A DNA stretch of 37,694 bases. Source: Acidobacteriota bacterium (GTDB lineage: Bacteria > Acidobacteriota > Vicinamibacteria > Fen-336). A program made the position numbers and the translations under genes. Within the stretch, counting starts at the first letter, position 1. The number at the start of each line of letters is the position of its first letter. The notes below the pieces were generated by a model. It was given only the letters and a program-made list of their open reading frames with translations, had not been told where the DNA came from and did not search any database. The DNA lies in the NCBI GenBank assembly GCA_003222275.1, contig QHVJ01000034.1:1-37694 (forward strand), written 5' to 3'. Shown piece by piece: positions 24,450 through 32,153 of the stretch.

Positions 24450-25909
24450 CCACGAGCGCGCGCACGTACCTCAACCGCATCGGCGGCGAGTGGGTGCCGG
24501 CTGCTGACGGCGCCACCACCTCCGACCTCAACCCCGCCCGTACGGACGAGGTGGTGGCGGTCTTCCCCTCCGCCGGCACCCAGGACGCCGACCGGGCGGC
24601 GGAGGCCGCGGCCCGGGCGTTCCCCGGCTGGTCTCGCACGCCGATGCCCAAGCGGGGCGAGATCCTCCTGAAGGCGGCCCAGCTGCTCGAGGCGCGCCTC
24701 GACGAGGTGGCCGAGGCCCTCACGCGAGAGGAAGGCAAGACCCTCGCCGAGAGCAAGGGTGAGACCGCGCGCGGCGTGAGCCTGCTGCGCTACTTCGCCG
24801 GGGAGGCGACGCAGCCCATCGGTGAGGTCTACCCTTCTGCAGCCACGGCCACGTTCCTCTACGCCGAGCGCGTGCCGCTGGGTCCCGTGGCCCTCGTCAC
24901 TCCCTGGAACTTCCCGGTCGCGATCCCGACCTGGAAGGTCGCTCCGTGCCTCGCCTTCGGCAACACCGTGGTGCTGAAGCCGGCGGAGCTGACCCCGGTC
25001 ACGGCCTGGCACCTGGCGGACGTGCTGGAGAAAGCCGGGCTTCCTCCCGGCGTCTTGAACCTCGTCGTCGGCCGCGGATCGAAGGTCGGGCCGGCCCTGG
25101 TGGCCGACGAGCGGATCAAGGCCATCAGCTTCACGGGCTCGAACGAGGTGGGCACGCGGCTGGCGGTGCAGGCCGCGCAGCGGGGGGCGAAGTTCCAGCT
25201 CGAGATGGGAGGCAAGAACCCGGTGGTCGTTCTCGACGACGCCGACGTCGACAAGGCGGTGGAGCTGACGATCGCCGGGGCCATGCTGTCCACCGGCCAG
25301 AAGTGCACCGCCACCAGCCGCGTCATCGTCGAGAGGCAGATCGGGGACCGCTTCCGGGAGGCGCTGGCCGCCAAGGCCTCGTCGCTGAAGGTGGGCGACG
25401 GGATGAAGCCCGACACGTACATGGGGCCGCTCGTGAGCGCCGACGCGGAGAAGACGGTGATGGGCTACGTCGAGGCCGGCAAGGCCGAAGGCGCCCGCCT
25501 CCTCACCGGCGGGACCAAGCTCCGGGGCGACGAGTACGACCGCGGCTACTTCGTGGCCCCGACGGTATTCGATCGGGTCGGCCCCGACATGCGCATCGCC
25601 CAGGAGGAGATCTTCGGCCCCGTGGTGGCAATCATCGAAGCGAAGGACTTCGACGATGCGGTCCGCCTCGCCAACCACACCCGGTTCGGCCTCAGCGCCT
25701 CCATCGTCACGCGTGATCTCGGCCTGGCCATGCGCTTCGTGCGCGAGATCGAGGCCGGCATCGTCCACGTCAACTCCCAGACCGCGGGGGCCGAGCCCCA
25801 GGTGCCCTTCGGCGGGTTCAAGGGGAGCAGCAGCGGCAGCCGCGAGCAGGGAAAGGCGGCCCGCGACTTCTTCACGCAGATCAAGACCGTCTACCTGGAC
25901 CCGCCGTGA
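24446..25909 (+). CDS. 2,5-dioxovalerate (alpha-ketoglutarate semialdehyde) dehydrogenase
   Basis: The 487-residue aldehyde dehydrogenase should oxidise 2,5-dioxovalerate to alpha-ketoglutarate in the cytoplasm, delivering pentose or aldarate carbon to the TCA cycle. Catalytic residues are N155 (PWNFPVAIPTWK), E253 (FQLEMGGKNP) and C287 (STGQKCTATSRVIVE). The GQKCTATSR context around the cysteine and the C-terminal VPFGGFKGSSSGSREQG are typical of the KGSA-dehydrogenase group rather than of betaine or succinate semialdehyde enzymes. The GTG at 24446 overlaps the MDR stop, giving start MTTSARTYLNRIGGEWVPA. Together with the FAH-family dehydratase (2280-3167) and the YjhG fragment (1-147) it completes a Weimberg-type route. 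Succinate-semialdehyde or another short aldehyde is the main alternative substrate. Confidence 0.87.
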   Translation: MTTSARTYLNRIGGEWVPAADGATTSDLNPARTDEVVAVFPSAGTQDADRAAEAAARAFPGWSRTPMPKRGEILLKAAQLLEARLDEVAEALTREEGKTLAESKGETARGVSLLRYFAGEATQPIGEVYPSAATATFLYAERVPLGPVALVTPWNFPVAIPTWKVAPCLAFGNTVVLKPAELTPVTAWHLADVLEKAGLPPGVLNLVVGRGSKVGPALVADERIKAISFTGSNEVGTRLAVQAAQRGAKFQLEMGGKNPVVVLDDADVDKAVELTIAGAMLSTGQKCTATSRVIVERQIGDRFREALAAKASSLKVGDGMKPDTYMGPLVSADAEKTVMGYVEAGKAEGARLLTGGTKLRGDEYDRGYFVAPTVFDRVGPDMRIAQEEIFGPVVAIIEAKDFDDAVRLANHTRFGLSASIVTRDLGLAMRFVREIEAGIVHVNSQTAGAEPQVPFGGFKGSSSGSREQGKAARDFFTQIKTVYLDPP

Positions 25910-25939
25910 GCCGCCTCGCCTGAGCCAGCGGTTTCATCG

Positions 25940-25957
25940 GCCGTAATTCCTTACGGC
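25940..25957 (+). terminator. 7-bp hairpin after the MDR-aldehyde dehydrogenase operon
   Basis: GCCGTAA (25940-25946) and TTACGGC (25951-25957) pair exactly around the loop TTCC, 31 nt after the stop of the semialdehyde dehydrogenase. Position suits a transcription terminator for the operon, but no T run follows, so a protein-binding site is possible. Confidence 0.45.
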
Positions 25958-25995
25958 GCTCGTAACGCGTCTACCGAGCCTCCGGGCACCGATCC

Positions 25996-26050
25996 GGGTG
26001 AATCGATCGATCGCGGCCCGGCACAGCGCTTGCTCCCTTCCGATTCACCC
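25996..26050. promoter_or_regulatory. Spaced 10-bp inverted repeat upstream of the PQQ dehydrogenase
   Basis: GGGTGAATCG (25996-26005) and its exact reverse complement CGATTCACCC (26041-26050) are separated by 35 nt, starting about 120 nt and ending about 66 nt before the ATG at 26117. The left arm runs into ATCGATCGATCG. A spacing of 45 nt between arm starts is about four helical turns, so looping by a regulator with two dimers is possible; a long leader hairpin is the alternative. The rest of the 207-bp gap holds only the 25940 hairpin and the ribosome binding site. Confidence 0.4.
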
Positions 26051-26116
26051 AGACGCAACCTGGCTTCGTCCGCGACCTGCCCGCGGCCGGGCCGCAACTC
26101 GACGAAGGAGGCAGAC

Positions 26117-27637
26117 ATGCGCCATACCCGAATGCCCGCGCCGGGATCCCTCCTGGCCGTGCTCGCCGTGACCCTCGCCGCCGCGATCGCCGCCCTCGGC
26201 CCGCGCGCGGAAGCGCAGGCTTCCGGTCCCAGCCTGCTCGATCCGAAGCTGTCGGTGCGGACGGTGGCGAGCGGCCTCGTCACCCCAACCACCATGGCGT
26301 TCCTGGGACCGGACGACATGCTGGTCCTCGAGAAGCAGACCGGCAAGGTCCAGCGCGTGACCGGCGGCACCATGCAGACGGTGCTGGACCTCGCCGTGAA
26401 CAACGCTTCCGAGCGCGGCCTGCTCGGCATCGCCCTGCACCCGGACTTCGAGACCAATCGCGCCGTGTACCTGTACTGGACCTGCGCGAGCACGCACCCG
26501 GTCGATCCCTTCGTGCCCAGCGAGCGGGAATGCCCGGACACGCCGCCGACGGGAGCCGACACCAGCGACATCCTCGCCGTCCCCCTGCTCGGCAATCGGA
26601 TCGACCGCTTCATCTGGGACGGGTCCACCCTCACGTTCGATCGCAATCTCATCAAGCTGCACGCCTTCCAGAACGACGTCACCAACGGCGTCCCCCGCGG
26701 CAACCACAACGGCGGCGTCCTTCGCTTCGGCCCCGACCGGAAGCTCTACCTGATCTTCGGCGACAACGGCCGTCGCGGCCAGATGCAGAATCTCGTCGAC
26801 GGGCCCTTCGGACCGGGGCAACCGGACGACCAGTTCGGCGGCCCGCAGCCCGACGACACGCACCTCACCGGCGTCATCCTCCGCCTCAACGACGACGGCA
26901 GCGCTCCCGAAGACAACCCCTTCTTCCGGGCGGGAGAGCGCTTGGGCGGCGAGGTGGGGGCCAACATCCAGAAGATCTTCGCGTACGGAGTGCGCAACAG
27001 CTTCGGCCTCGCCTTCGACCCGGTCTCGGGACGACTGTGGGACGAGCAGAACGGCGACGACTCCTTCGACGAGATGAACCAGGTCGAGCCCGGGTCCAAC
27101 CTGGGCTGGGTGCAGATCATGGGTCCCGTGAGCCGGATCGCCCAGTTCAAGGGAATCGAGACCAGCCCCGCGTTCTTCGGACTCCAGCAGGTGCGCTGGC
27201 CGCCCACCAACATCGCGGACACGCCGGCGGAAGCGCTCTCGCGGCTGTTCGTGATCCCCGGCTCGCACTACAGCGATCCGGAGTTCAGCTGGAAGTTCGC
27301 GGTGGCCCCCGCCGGGATCGGTTTCCTGTCCAGCCGGGCGCTGGGGTCTCAGTACGAGGACGACTTGTTCGTGGGAGCGTCCCGCACGAACCTCGAGGGC
27401 GGCTACATCTTCCGCTTCAACCTGACCGGCAACCGCCGCAAGATCGCGGTCGACGACCCGCGGCTGGAGGACCGCGTGGCCGACAACAACGCCAAGTTCG
27501 ACATCACGGAGAGCGAGAGCCTGCTCTTCGGCCGCAACTTCGGCATCGGCACCGACATCCAGACCGGACCCAACGGCAACCTGTTCGTGGTGTCGCTCAG
27601 CAACGGCGCCGTCTACGAGGTGTTCCGGGCCCGCTGA
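26117..27637 (+). CDS. Exported PQQ-dependent aldose dehydrogenase (glucose/sorbosone dehydrogenase fold)
   Basis: The 506-residue protein has a signal peptide (LLAVLAVTLAAAIAALGPRAEAQA) and a six-bladed propeller of the soluble glucose/sorbosone dehydrogenase family. Family marks are VVASGL-like RTVASGLVTPTTMAFLG, ERGLLGIALHPDF, and RGNHNGGVLRFGPDRKLY, with H197 at the position of the PQQ-site catalytic histidine, then FAYGVRNSFGLAFDP. It should oxidise aldoses to lactones in the periplasm, passing electrons to the respiratory chain. AAGGAGG (26105-26111) lies 5 nt before the ATG. A segment with several cysteines and prolines (TCASTHPVDPFVPSERECPD) is an unusual insertion. It follows the semialdehyde dehydrogenase operon on the same strand but after 207 nt containing its own regulatory structure, so it is probably a separate unit. 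Loss of PQQ dependence is possible, since many family members are uncharacterised. Confidence 0.85.
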   Translation: MRHTRMPAPGSLLAVLAVTLAAAIAALGPRAEAQASGPSLLDPKLSVRTVASGLVTPTTMAFLGPDDMLVLEKQTGKVQRVTGGTMQTVLDLAVNNASERGLLGIALHPDFETNRAVYLYWTCASTHPVDPFVPSERECPDTPPTGADTSDILAVPLLGNRIDRFIWDGSTLTFDRNLIKLHAFQNDVTNGVPRGNHNGGVLRFGPDRKLYLIFGDNGRRGQMQNLVDGPFGPGQPDDQFGGPQPDDTHLTGVILRLNDDGSAPEDNPFFRAGERLGGEVGANIQKIFAYGVRNSFGLAFDPVSGRLWDEQNGDDSFDEMNQVEPGSNLGWVQIMGPVSRIAQFKGIETSPAFFGLQQVRWPPTNIADTPAEALSRLFVIPGSHYSDPEFSWKFAVAPAGIGFLSSRALGSQYEDDLFVGASRTNLEGGYIFRFNLTGNRRKIAVDDPRLEDRVADNNAKFDITESESLLFGRNFGIGTDIQTGPNGNLFVVSLSNGAVYEVFRAR

Positions 27638-27701
27638 CCGGACACGTCCCCACCGAAAGGTCCGCTGACCGGAAGCCCGGCGGCCCGAGCTGACCGACCG
27701 C

Positions 27702-27738
27702 GGGGCGGGGAGGACGGCGCATCCGTCCTTCCCGCCCC
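27702..27738 (+). terminator. Strong 16-bp hairpin after the PQQ dehydrogenase
   Basis: GGGGCGGGGAGGACGG (27702-27717) pairs with CCGTCCTTCCCGCCCC (27723-27738) around a 5-nt loop, with a single G-T wobble. It lies 65 nt after the stop of the aldose dehydrogenase. There is no T tract, as is common for hairpin-only terminators in GC-rich genomes. The rest of 27638-27964, over 300 nt without a confident gene, holds short GCTGACCG repeats and the relic frame at 27767. Confidence 0.65.
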
Positions 27739-27766
27739 CTGCCCGTATCCGCGGTCGTGACCGGAG

Positions 27767-27957
27767 GTGGCTTCTTGGTTCTCGGCCGTGAGGCAGTTCG
27801 TGGCAGTTCCCGAGTCAAATGGGTGGATTGTGATGATCCCAGACGAGAGCGACAGACAGTTCAAGGCCTATGCGATCCGCAAAGGCTCCGTCAACGTCGT
27901 GGAGGCACAGACAAGGACTACGTCGACCTCGCCGTAGTTGAGGGTTCTTCTCTTTGA
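27767..27957 (+). pseudogene. Possible frameshifted relic of a small unrecognised gene
   Basis: Two overlapping frames each read like part of one protein. From GTG at 27767 the frame gives a chain that includes VAVPESNGWIVMIPDES and FKAYAIRKGSVNVVEA before losing sense and stopping at 27935. One frame over, GTDKDYVDLAVVEGSSL continues to TGA at 27955. A single-base loss near 27900 would join them into a protein of about 63 residues. Codon use here is less GC-rich at third positions than in neighbours, matching the adjacent toxin-antitoxin island. I do not recognise the family, and chance cannot be excluded. Confidence 0.25.
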
Positions 27958-27964
27958 GCTCGGC

Positions 27965-28315
27965 TCATTCGTCCTCGAGGTCCAGGACCTCCCGGAGAGC
28001 CTCGTTGACACGGGCCATGAGGACTCGCGACAGCCGTGCCATCGGGCCACCGACGAGCCGCCCATTGTCGATAGCCCGGAGCTGGTCCATGAGCAGGTCC
28101 GAGTCCCGGCGCAGCCGAGCCGTAGCTCTCACGCGCACACGCAACGGCTCCGCGTCGTCGACGAGCTTGGTAGTGAGAGGAACGACCAGGGTGGAAGGAT
28201 GGCCTGCGCTCAGCAATGCCTGAGCCTGGACGACGAGCACAGGCCGGGTCTTGCCGGGCTCGGTTCCGCGACGAGGGTCCAGGTTGGCGAGCCACACCTC
28301 TCCCCGATCAGGCAT
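27965..28315 (-). CDS. mazF: MazF/PemK-family toxin (endoribonuclease)
   Basis: The 116-residue protein has the MazF/PemK pattern: RGEVWLANLDPRRGTEPGK at the N-terminus, RPVLVVQAQALL, then TLVVPLTTKLV and a helical C-terminus with the conserved DQLRAIDNGRL-type segment. These small toxins cut single-stranded mRNA and are held inactive by a co-expressed antitoxin. Its ATG lies inside the last codons of the antitoxin gene (8-nt overlap, 28308-28315), the usual antitoxin-first arrangement. It is an accessory module placed between the PQQ dehydrogenase and the ABC importer, unrelated to sugar use. Confidence 0.88.
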   Translation of the reverse strand: MPDRGEVWLANLDPRRGTEPGKTRPVLVVQAQALLSAGHPSTLVVPLTTKLVDDAEPLRVRVRATARLRRDSDLLMDQLRAIDNGRLVGGPMARLSRVLMARVNEALREVLDLEDE

Positions 28316-28544
28316 CGGGATCGCGCTCGATGGCCGCGAACTCGGCGTTCACCTTCATGCTCTCCGAGCGCACTTTCCTCGACGCCGCGGCGATGCGCCT
28401 GGCTCGCAGTTGCGCCCGCGCCTCGCGGTTCATGCGCTCGATGGCCCTCCGCATGTACTCGGATCGCGACATCTTCAGCGCTTGCGCGTTGCGCCGGCTC
28501 TCCTCCAAGAGTTCTTCGGGCAACTTCAGCGATATGGCCTCCAT
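28308..28544 (-). CDS. Ribbon-helix-helix antitoxin
   Basis: The 78-residue protein begins MEAISLKLPEELLEESRR and continues with LKMSRSEYMRRAIERM, the beta-strand plus two-helix layout of an RHH (MetJ/Arc, CopG-like) DNA-binding domain. The C-terminal half is basic then acidic (RARRIAAASRKV, AIERDPDA) and would wrap the toxin. GGAGGG lies about 5 nt before the ATG at 28544. It precedes and overlaps the MazF toxin, and such antitoxins repress their own promoter; ATATC half-sites just upstream are the likely target. Confidence 0.85.
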   Translation of the reverse strand: MEAISLKLPEELLEESRRNAQALKMSRSEYMRRAIERMNREARAQLRARRIAAASRKVRSESMKVNAEFAAIERDPDA

Positions 28545-28558
28545 GGATCCCTCCGCGT

Positions 28559-28603
28559 ATATCTATGAAGGATATCTCAGAAGGGTTCTCAAGGCAATAT
28601 CCT
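28559..28603 (-). promoter_or_regulatory. Putative toxin-antitoxin promoter/operator with ATATC half-sites
   Basis: Upstream of the antitoxin start (28544) is a rare AT-rich stretch. It holds ATATC (28559-28563), the palindrome GATATC (28571-28576) and ATATCC (28598-28602 plus flanking base). The outer pair AGGATAT (28569-28575) and ATATCCT (28597-28603) is an exact 7-bp inverted repeat. Ribbon-helix-helix antitoxins bind such repeated short half-sites, so autoregulation is likely. Confidence 0.5.
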
Positions 28604-28613
28604 GAAGTCGCCT

Positions 28614-28637
28614 CTCCTCCCTGCACCCCGGGAGGGG
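28614..28637 (-). terminator. Hairpin downstream of the ABC importer operon
   Basis: CTCCTCCC (28614-28621) pairs with GGGAGGGG (28630-28637), with one G-T wobble and an 8-nt loop. It lies 47 nt past the stop of the binding-protein gene in the minus direction, where the operon transcript should end. No T run is present. Confidence 0.38.
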
Positions 28638-28684
28638 CGCACGAGCTGCAAGCGTTCAGGCGAGCGCGGCACGTTGACGCGTGA

Positions 28685-29674
28685 CTACTCCCCCTTCTCC
28701 CACTTCTTCCACTGCTCGAGGTAGGCGTCCACGTTCTCGCGGGTGACGACGTCCACGCCGGAGTCGATGATCTTTTGCGGCGGCATCCGGCCTTCCTTGA
28801 TGCCGGCGAGGAGCTTCACCGGCTCGGAGCCCCAGCCGAAATACTTCTGGCCGATGAGCACCTGCACCTTTCCCGTCTTCAGCAGGTCGGGGGCGGGAGG
28901 CACGGTGTCGAAGCAGACGAACTTGGTCCTGGCGGGGTCGATGGGGTCGAGCGCGTTGCGCACGAACACGGGCCAGCCGCCGACCGAGATCCACACCGCG
29001 AGGTCGGGGTACCGGCTCATGCCGGCGGCGATCATCTCCGCCGATCGCGTCGGGTCCTCCTTGATGTCGTAGGTCTCCACGACCTTCATGTCCGGGTGTT
29101 TCTTCAGGCTCTCCTTCACCCCGTCGAGCCGCCGGGCGAGGTTCTCGGCCCCGAGACTGGTCATGAGCGCCACCTTGCCCTTGCCGCCGACGAGCTTGGC
29201 CGCCTCCTCGCCCATGATCTGGCCGGACTTGAAGTCGTCGACACCCCAGAAGGCGATGCGCTTGGAGCGCGGCGCGTCGGAGTCCCAGGTGACGACGGGG
29301 ATCCCGGCGTCCATCGCCTTGTTGATGGGATCGTTGAGCAGGTCCGCGCTGGTACAGGAGATCGCGATGCCGTCGACGCCCTGGGTGATGAACGACTCCA
29401 GGATCTCCTTCTGCTTGAGCGGATCGGCGCTCTCGGGAGCGCGCCAGAGAACCTCGACGTTGCCCAGGTCCTTCGCCGCGCGCTCGGCGCCGGTGCGCGC
29501 GTAGGTGAAGACGGGCAGGTTGAGGGCCTTGGGCATCACCGCGAAGCGGTATTTCTTCGCGGGCGGGCTCCCGGCGGGGCCCGCGGCCTCCTCCTTCTTC
29601 CCACACGCCCCCGACGCCAGGGCCGCCGCCGCCGCCACGACGAGGAAACGCGCCGCCACTCGGTGCATGCTCAT
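28685..29674 (-). CDS. Sugar ABC transporter substrate-binding lipoprotein
   Basis: The 329-residue protein starts with a signal sequence ending in LASGACGKKEEA, a lipobox-like site, so it is probably a lipid-anchored periplasmic protein. The rest is a type-1 periplasmic binding fold of the ribose/xylose family (Peripla_BP_4): LNLPVFTYARTGAERAAKDL, ESFITQGVDGIAISC, DAGIPVVTWDSDAP, GKGKVALMTSLGAENLARRL. It captures a monosaccharide for the adjacent permease and ATPase. Its ATG (29674) overlaps the permease TGA as ATGA; a second ATG at 29668 is possible. It is the last gene of the ATPase-permease-binding protein operon. The sugar is unknown; D-xylose, L-arabinose or a methyl pentose would fit the surroundings. 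Confidence 0.88.
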   Translation of the reverse strand: MSMHRVAARFLVVAAAAALASGACGKKEEAAGPAGSPPAKKYRFAVMPKALNLPVFTYARTGAERAAKDLGNVEVLWRAPESADPLKQKEILESFITQGVDGIAISCTSADLLNDPINKAMDAGIPVVTWDSDAPRSKRIAFWGVDDFKSGQIMGEEAAKLVGGKGKVALMTSLGAENLARRLDGVKESLKKHPDMKVVETYDIKEDPTRSAEMIAAGMSRYPDLAVWISVGGWPVFVRNALDPIDPARTKFVCFDTVPPAPDLLKTGKVQVLIGQKYFGWGSEPVKLLAGIKEGRMPPQKIIDSGVDVVTRENVDAYLEQWKKWEKGE

Positions 29675-30642
29675 GCTCCTTTCCGCGCGATGAACTGGTC
29701 GACGACCACGATCACCACCACCACCACCCCCACGATCAGCCGGTCGTAGAACGTCGCCCCCGGGATCTGGGGCAGGGCGTTGCGCAGCACGCCGAAGATC
29801 AGCGTGCCGAGCACGGCCCCCGCGACCGACCCGCGGCCGCCGGTGAGGCTGGCCCCGCCCACCACCGCCGAGGCGATGATGTCCAGCTCGTAACCGGTGG
29901 CCAGGTCCGCCCGGCCCTGCCCCTGGATCACCACCAGGATGACCCCGGAGAGCGAGGCGAGCAGCGCCGCGACAATGTACACCGAAGCCTTCACCTTGCC
30001 GACCCGGATGCCCGAAAACAGCGCGGCCGTCTCGTTGCCGCCGATGGCGAAGATGGCCCTTCCCCACTGGAAGCGCTGCATCAGGTACTGGAACACGACC
30101 GCCAGCACCACGAGCACGATCGGCGCCAGCCAGTCGGCGGGCAGGCCGAACGGCTTCCAGCCCGCGGGCAGCCGGCTCGACAGGTCGAAGAAGCGTCCTT
30201 CGGTGATGATGAACGCGATGCCGCGGGCGATGCCCATCACGCCCAGCGTGGCGATGAACGGGGGCAGCTTGACCAGGACCACGAGCGTCGCGCTCAGGAT
30301 GCCGCAGAGCAACCCGGCGAGGATCCCCGCCGTCACCGCGACCGGCAGCGGATGGCCCTGGATGACGAAGAGGTCCCCGGCGACGACCCCCGCGAGCGCC
30401 ATCACCGCTCCCGGCGCGAGGTCGACGCCGCCGGAGATGATGACCATCGCCGCGCCGATGGCGGCGATGCCGTAGAGCGAGGAGTACTTCAGGATCAGGA
30501 CGAAGTTGCCGAGGTTGAAGAACGGATGGCTGCGCCCGCCCTCCGGCCAGAGGTACCAGGAGAAGAACGCGACCTCGAGGGCGAGAACGAAGAGCGTGCT
30601 CAGCTCGCGGGTCTTCCAGATCGACTTGAGCCGCGCGTTCAT
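29671..30642 (-). CDS. Sugar ABC transporter permease (ribose/xylose type)
   Basis: The 323-residue inner-membrane protein belongs to the BPD_transp_2 family (RbsC/XylH-like). Hydrophobic helices fill most of it, and conserved stretches include MVIISGGVDLAPGAVMALAG, LPPFIATLGVMGIARGIAF and ASAVVGGASLTGGRGSVAG, the family's ATPase-contact and gate regions. It begins MNARLKSIWKTRELSTLF. The ATG at 30642 is 7 nt after the ATPase stop, and its own stop overlaps the binding-protein start. One permease gene suggests a homodimer, as in RbsC. Confidence 0.92.
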   Translation of the reverse strand: MNARLKSIWKTRELSTLFVLALEVAFFSWYLWPEGGRSHPFFNLGNFVLILKYSSLYGIAAIGAAMVIISGGVDLAPGAVMALAGVVAGDLFVIQGHPLPVAVTAGILAGLLCGILSATLVVLVKLPPFIATLGVMGIARGIAFIITEGRFFDLSSRLPAGWKPFGLPADWLAPIVLVVLAVVFQYLMQRFQWGRAIFAIGGNETAALFSGIRVGKVKASVYIVAALLASLSGVILVVIQGQGRADLATGYELDIIASAVVGGASLTGGRGSVAGAVLGTLIFGVLRNALPQIPGATFYDRLIVGVVVVVIVVVDQFIARKGA

Positions 30643-30649
30643 GGTGTGA

Positions 30650-32140
30650 TCAGTGCCTCACCGCCGTGGCCAGCCGCATCACCGACTCCTCGTCCGCCCC
30701 TGCCCCCGCCAGCTCGCCCTGCACTGCTCCCTCGCGCAGCACGACGATGCGGTCGGCGAGCGCCAGCATCTCGGGAAGCTCGCTCGAGACGACGAGGCAG
30801 CCCATGCCCTGGTCGGCCTGGCGCCGGATGAGGTCGTGGATCTCCCATTTTGCCCCCACGTCGACGCCCTTGGTGGGCTCGTCGAGGAGCAGCAGGCGGG
30901 GCGAGGCCTGCAGCCATTTGGCCATGACCACCTTCTGCTGGTTGCCGCCGCTCAGGCCGTCGGGCGGCGTCTCCACGCCCGCCGCCTTGATGCGCCACTG
31001 CTCGACGAGGCGCCGCGAGGCGTCGCGTTCGCGCCCGTCGTCGATGCGCCACGGGCCGGAGGCGTTCTCCGCCGGGATGAGGAGGTTGTGCCGGACCGTG
31101 AGGTTGAAGAAGAGCCCCTGGCGGTGGCGCTCCTCCGGCACGAGGCCCAGGCCCGTGCGGATGGCCTGGACCGGAGAGGCGAAGCGGACGGGCCGGCCGG
31201 CGAACGAGACCGCGCCGGCGTCGGGCCGGTAGAGGCCGAAGAGCGTCTCGAGCAGCTCGGAGCGGCCCGAGCCCACGAGGCCGAACAGGCCCACGATCTC
31301 CCCCGCCCGCACGCTCAGGCTGACGTCCTCGAACCACGGCTGCCGCGTGAGGCGCTCGACGCCAAGGACGACCGGCGCATCGGGCGGCACGGTACGGGGG
31401 ACGCGCGCGGCGGGATCGATGTCGCGTCCCACCATCGAGCGCACGATCTCCCGCGGCGTCGTCTTTCCCGTCTCGAAACTGCCGACGTGCTCGCCGTCGC
31501 GCAGCACGGTGATGCGCTGGCAGAGCCGGAACACCTCGTCGAGCTTGTGGGAGACGTAGATCAACGTGACGCCGCGCCGCTGCAGCCGGTCGAGGATCGC
31601 GAAAAGGTGCGCGGTCTCCGCGTCGGTGAGGCAGGTGGTGGGCTCGTCGAGGATGAGGATGCGGCACTCGAAGGCCAGGGCGCGCGCGATCTGGACGAGC
31701 TGCTGGTGGGCGATGCTGAGGGACGCGACCTCGGCGTCGGGAGAGACGGAGAGATGCAGCTCCTCGAGCAGGCGCGCGGTGCGGGCGCGCATCTCCGGCT
31801 CGCGGAGCCGGCCCCCCCGGCCCGTCACCTCGCGCCCGGCGAAGATGTTGCCGCTGACGGTGAGGTTGGGGAACAGCAGCATCTCCTGGTAGACCATCCC
31901 GATGCCCTGATCGAGGGCGGCGCGCGGGCTGTGCAGCTCGAGCTTGCGGCCGTCCCAGACGAGCTGACCGCCGTCGGGACGTACGATGCCGGCGAGCACG
32001 CGCATGAGGGTCGACTTGCCGGCCCCGTTCTCCCCGACGAGCGCGTGCGCTTCGCCCTCTTCCACGGGAAAGGTCACGCCCTTCAGCGCGCGGACGGCAC
32101 CGAAAGACTTCGTGACGCCCTGGAAGGAAAGTCCCGTCAT
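30650..32140 (-). CDS. Sugar ABC transporter ATPase with two nucleotide-binding domains
   Basis: The 496-residue protein fuses two ABC domains, the arrangement of RbsA/XylG/MglA. The first has a full Walker A (VGENGAGKST, about 35-44), signature LSIAHQQLVQIARAL and Walker B RILILDEPTTCLTD. The second has a degenerate P-loop (GLVGSGRSEL), signature LSGGNQQKVVMAKWL and LLLLDEPTKGVDVG. It powers the permease encoded just downstream. ATG at 32140 (MTGLSFQGVTKSFG) matches the family start; an in-frame extension to 32404 was rejected because it has no family resemblance and would cross the divergent gene's start. No clear ribosome binding site precedes this ATG, and a GC hairpin lies 14 nt before it. 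Confidence 0.92.
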   Translation of the reverse strand: MTGLSFQGVTKSFGAVRALKGVTFPVEEGEAHALVGENGAGKSTLMRVLAGIVRPDGGQLVWDGRKLELHSPRAALDQGIGMVYQEMLLFPNLTVSGNIFAGREVTGRGGRLREPEMRARTARLLEELHLSVSPDAEVASLSIAHQQLVQIARALAFECRILILDEPTTCLTDAETAHLFAILDRLQRRGVTLIYVSHKLDEVFRLCQRITVLRDGEHVGSFETGKTTPREIVRSMVGRDIDPAARVPRTVPPDAPVVLGVERLTRQPWFEDVSLSVRAGEIVGLFGLVGSGRSELLETLFGLYRPDAGAVSFAGRPVRFASPVQAIRTGLGLVPEERHRQGLFFNLTVRHNLLIPAENASGPWRIDDGRERDASRRLVEQWRIKAAGVETPPDGLSGGNQQKVVMAKWLQASPRLLLLDEPTKGVDVGAKWEIHDLIRRQADQGMGCLVVSSELPEMLALADRIVVLREGAVQGELAGAGADEESVMRLATAVRH

Positions 32141-32153
32141 TCGATTGCAACGC

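Noticed and set aside
27757-27934. A plus-strand frame starting GTG 27757 as a whole gene
   Set aside because: Only its last 17 residues read like protein; the first part (DCDDPRRERQTVQ) does not, so it is treated as part of the frameshifted relic.
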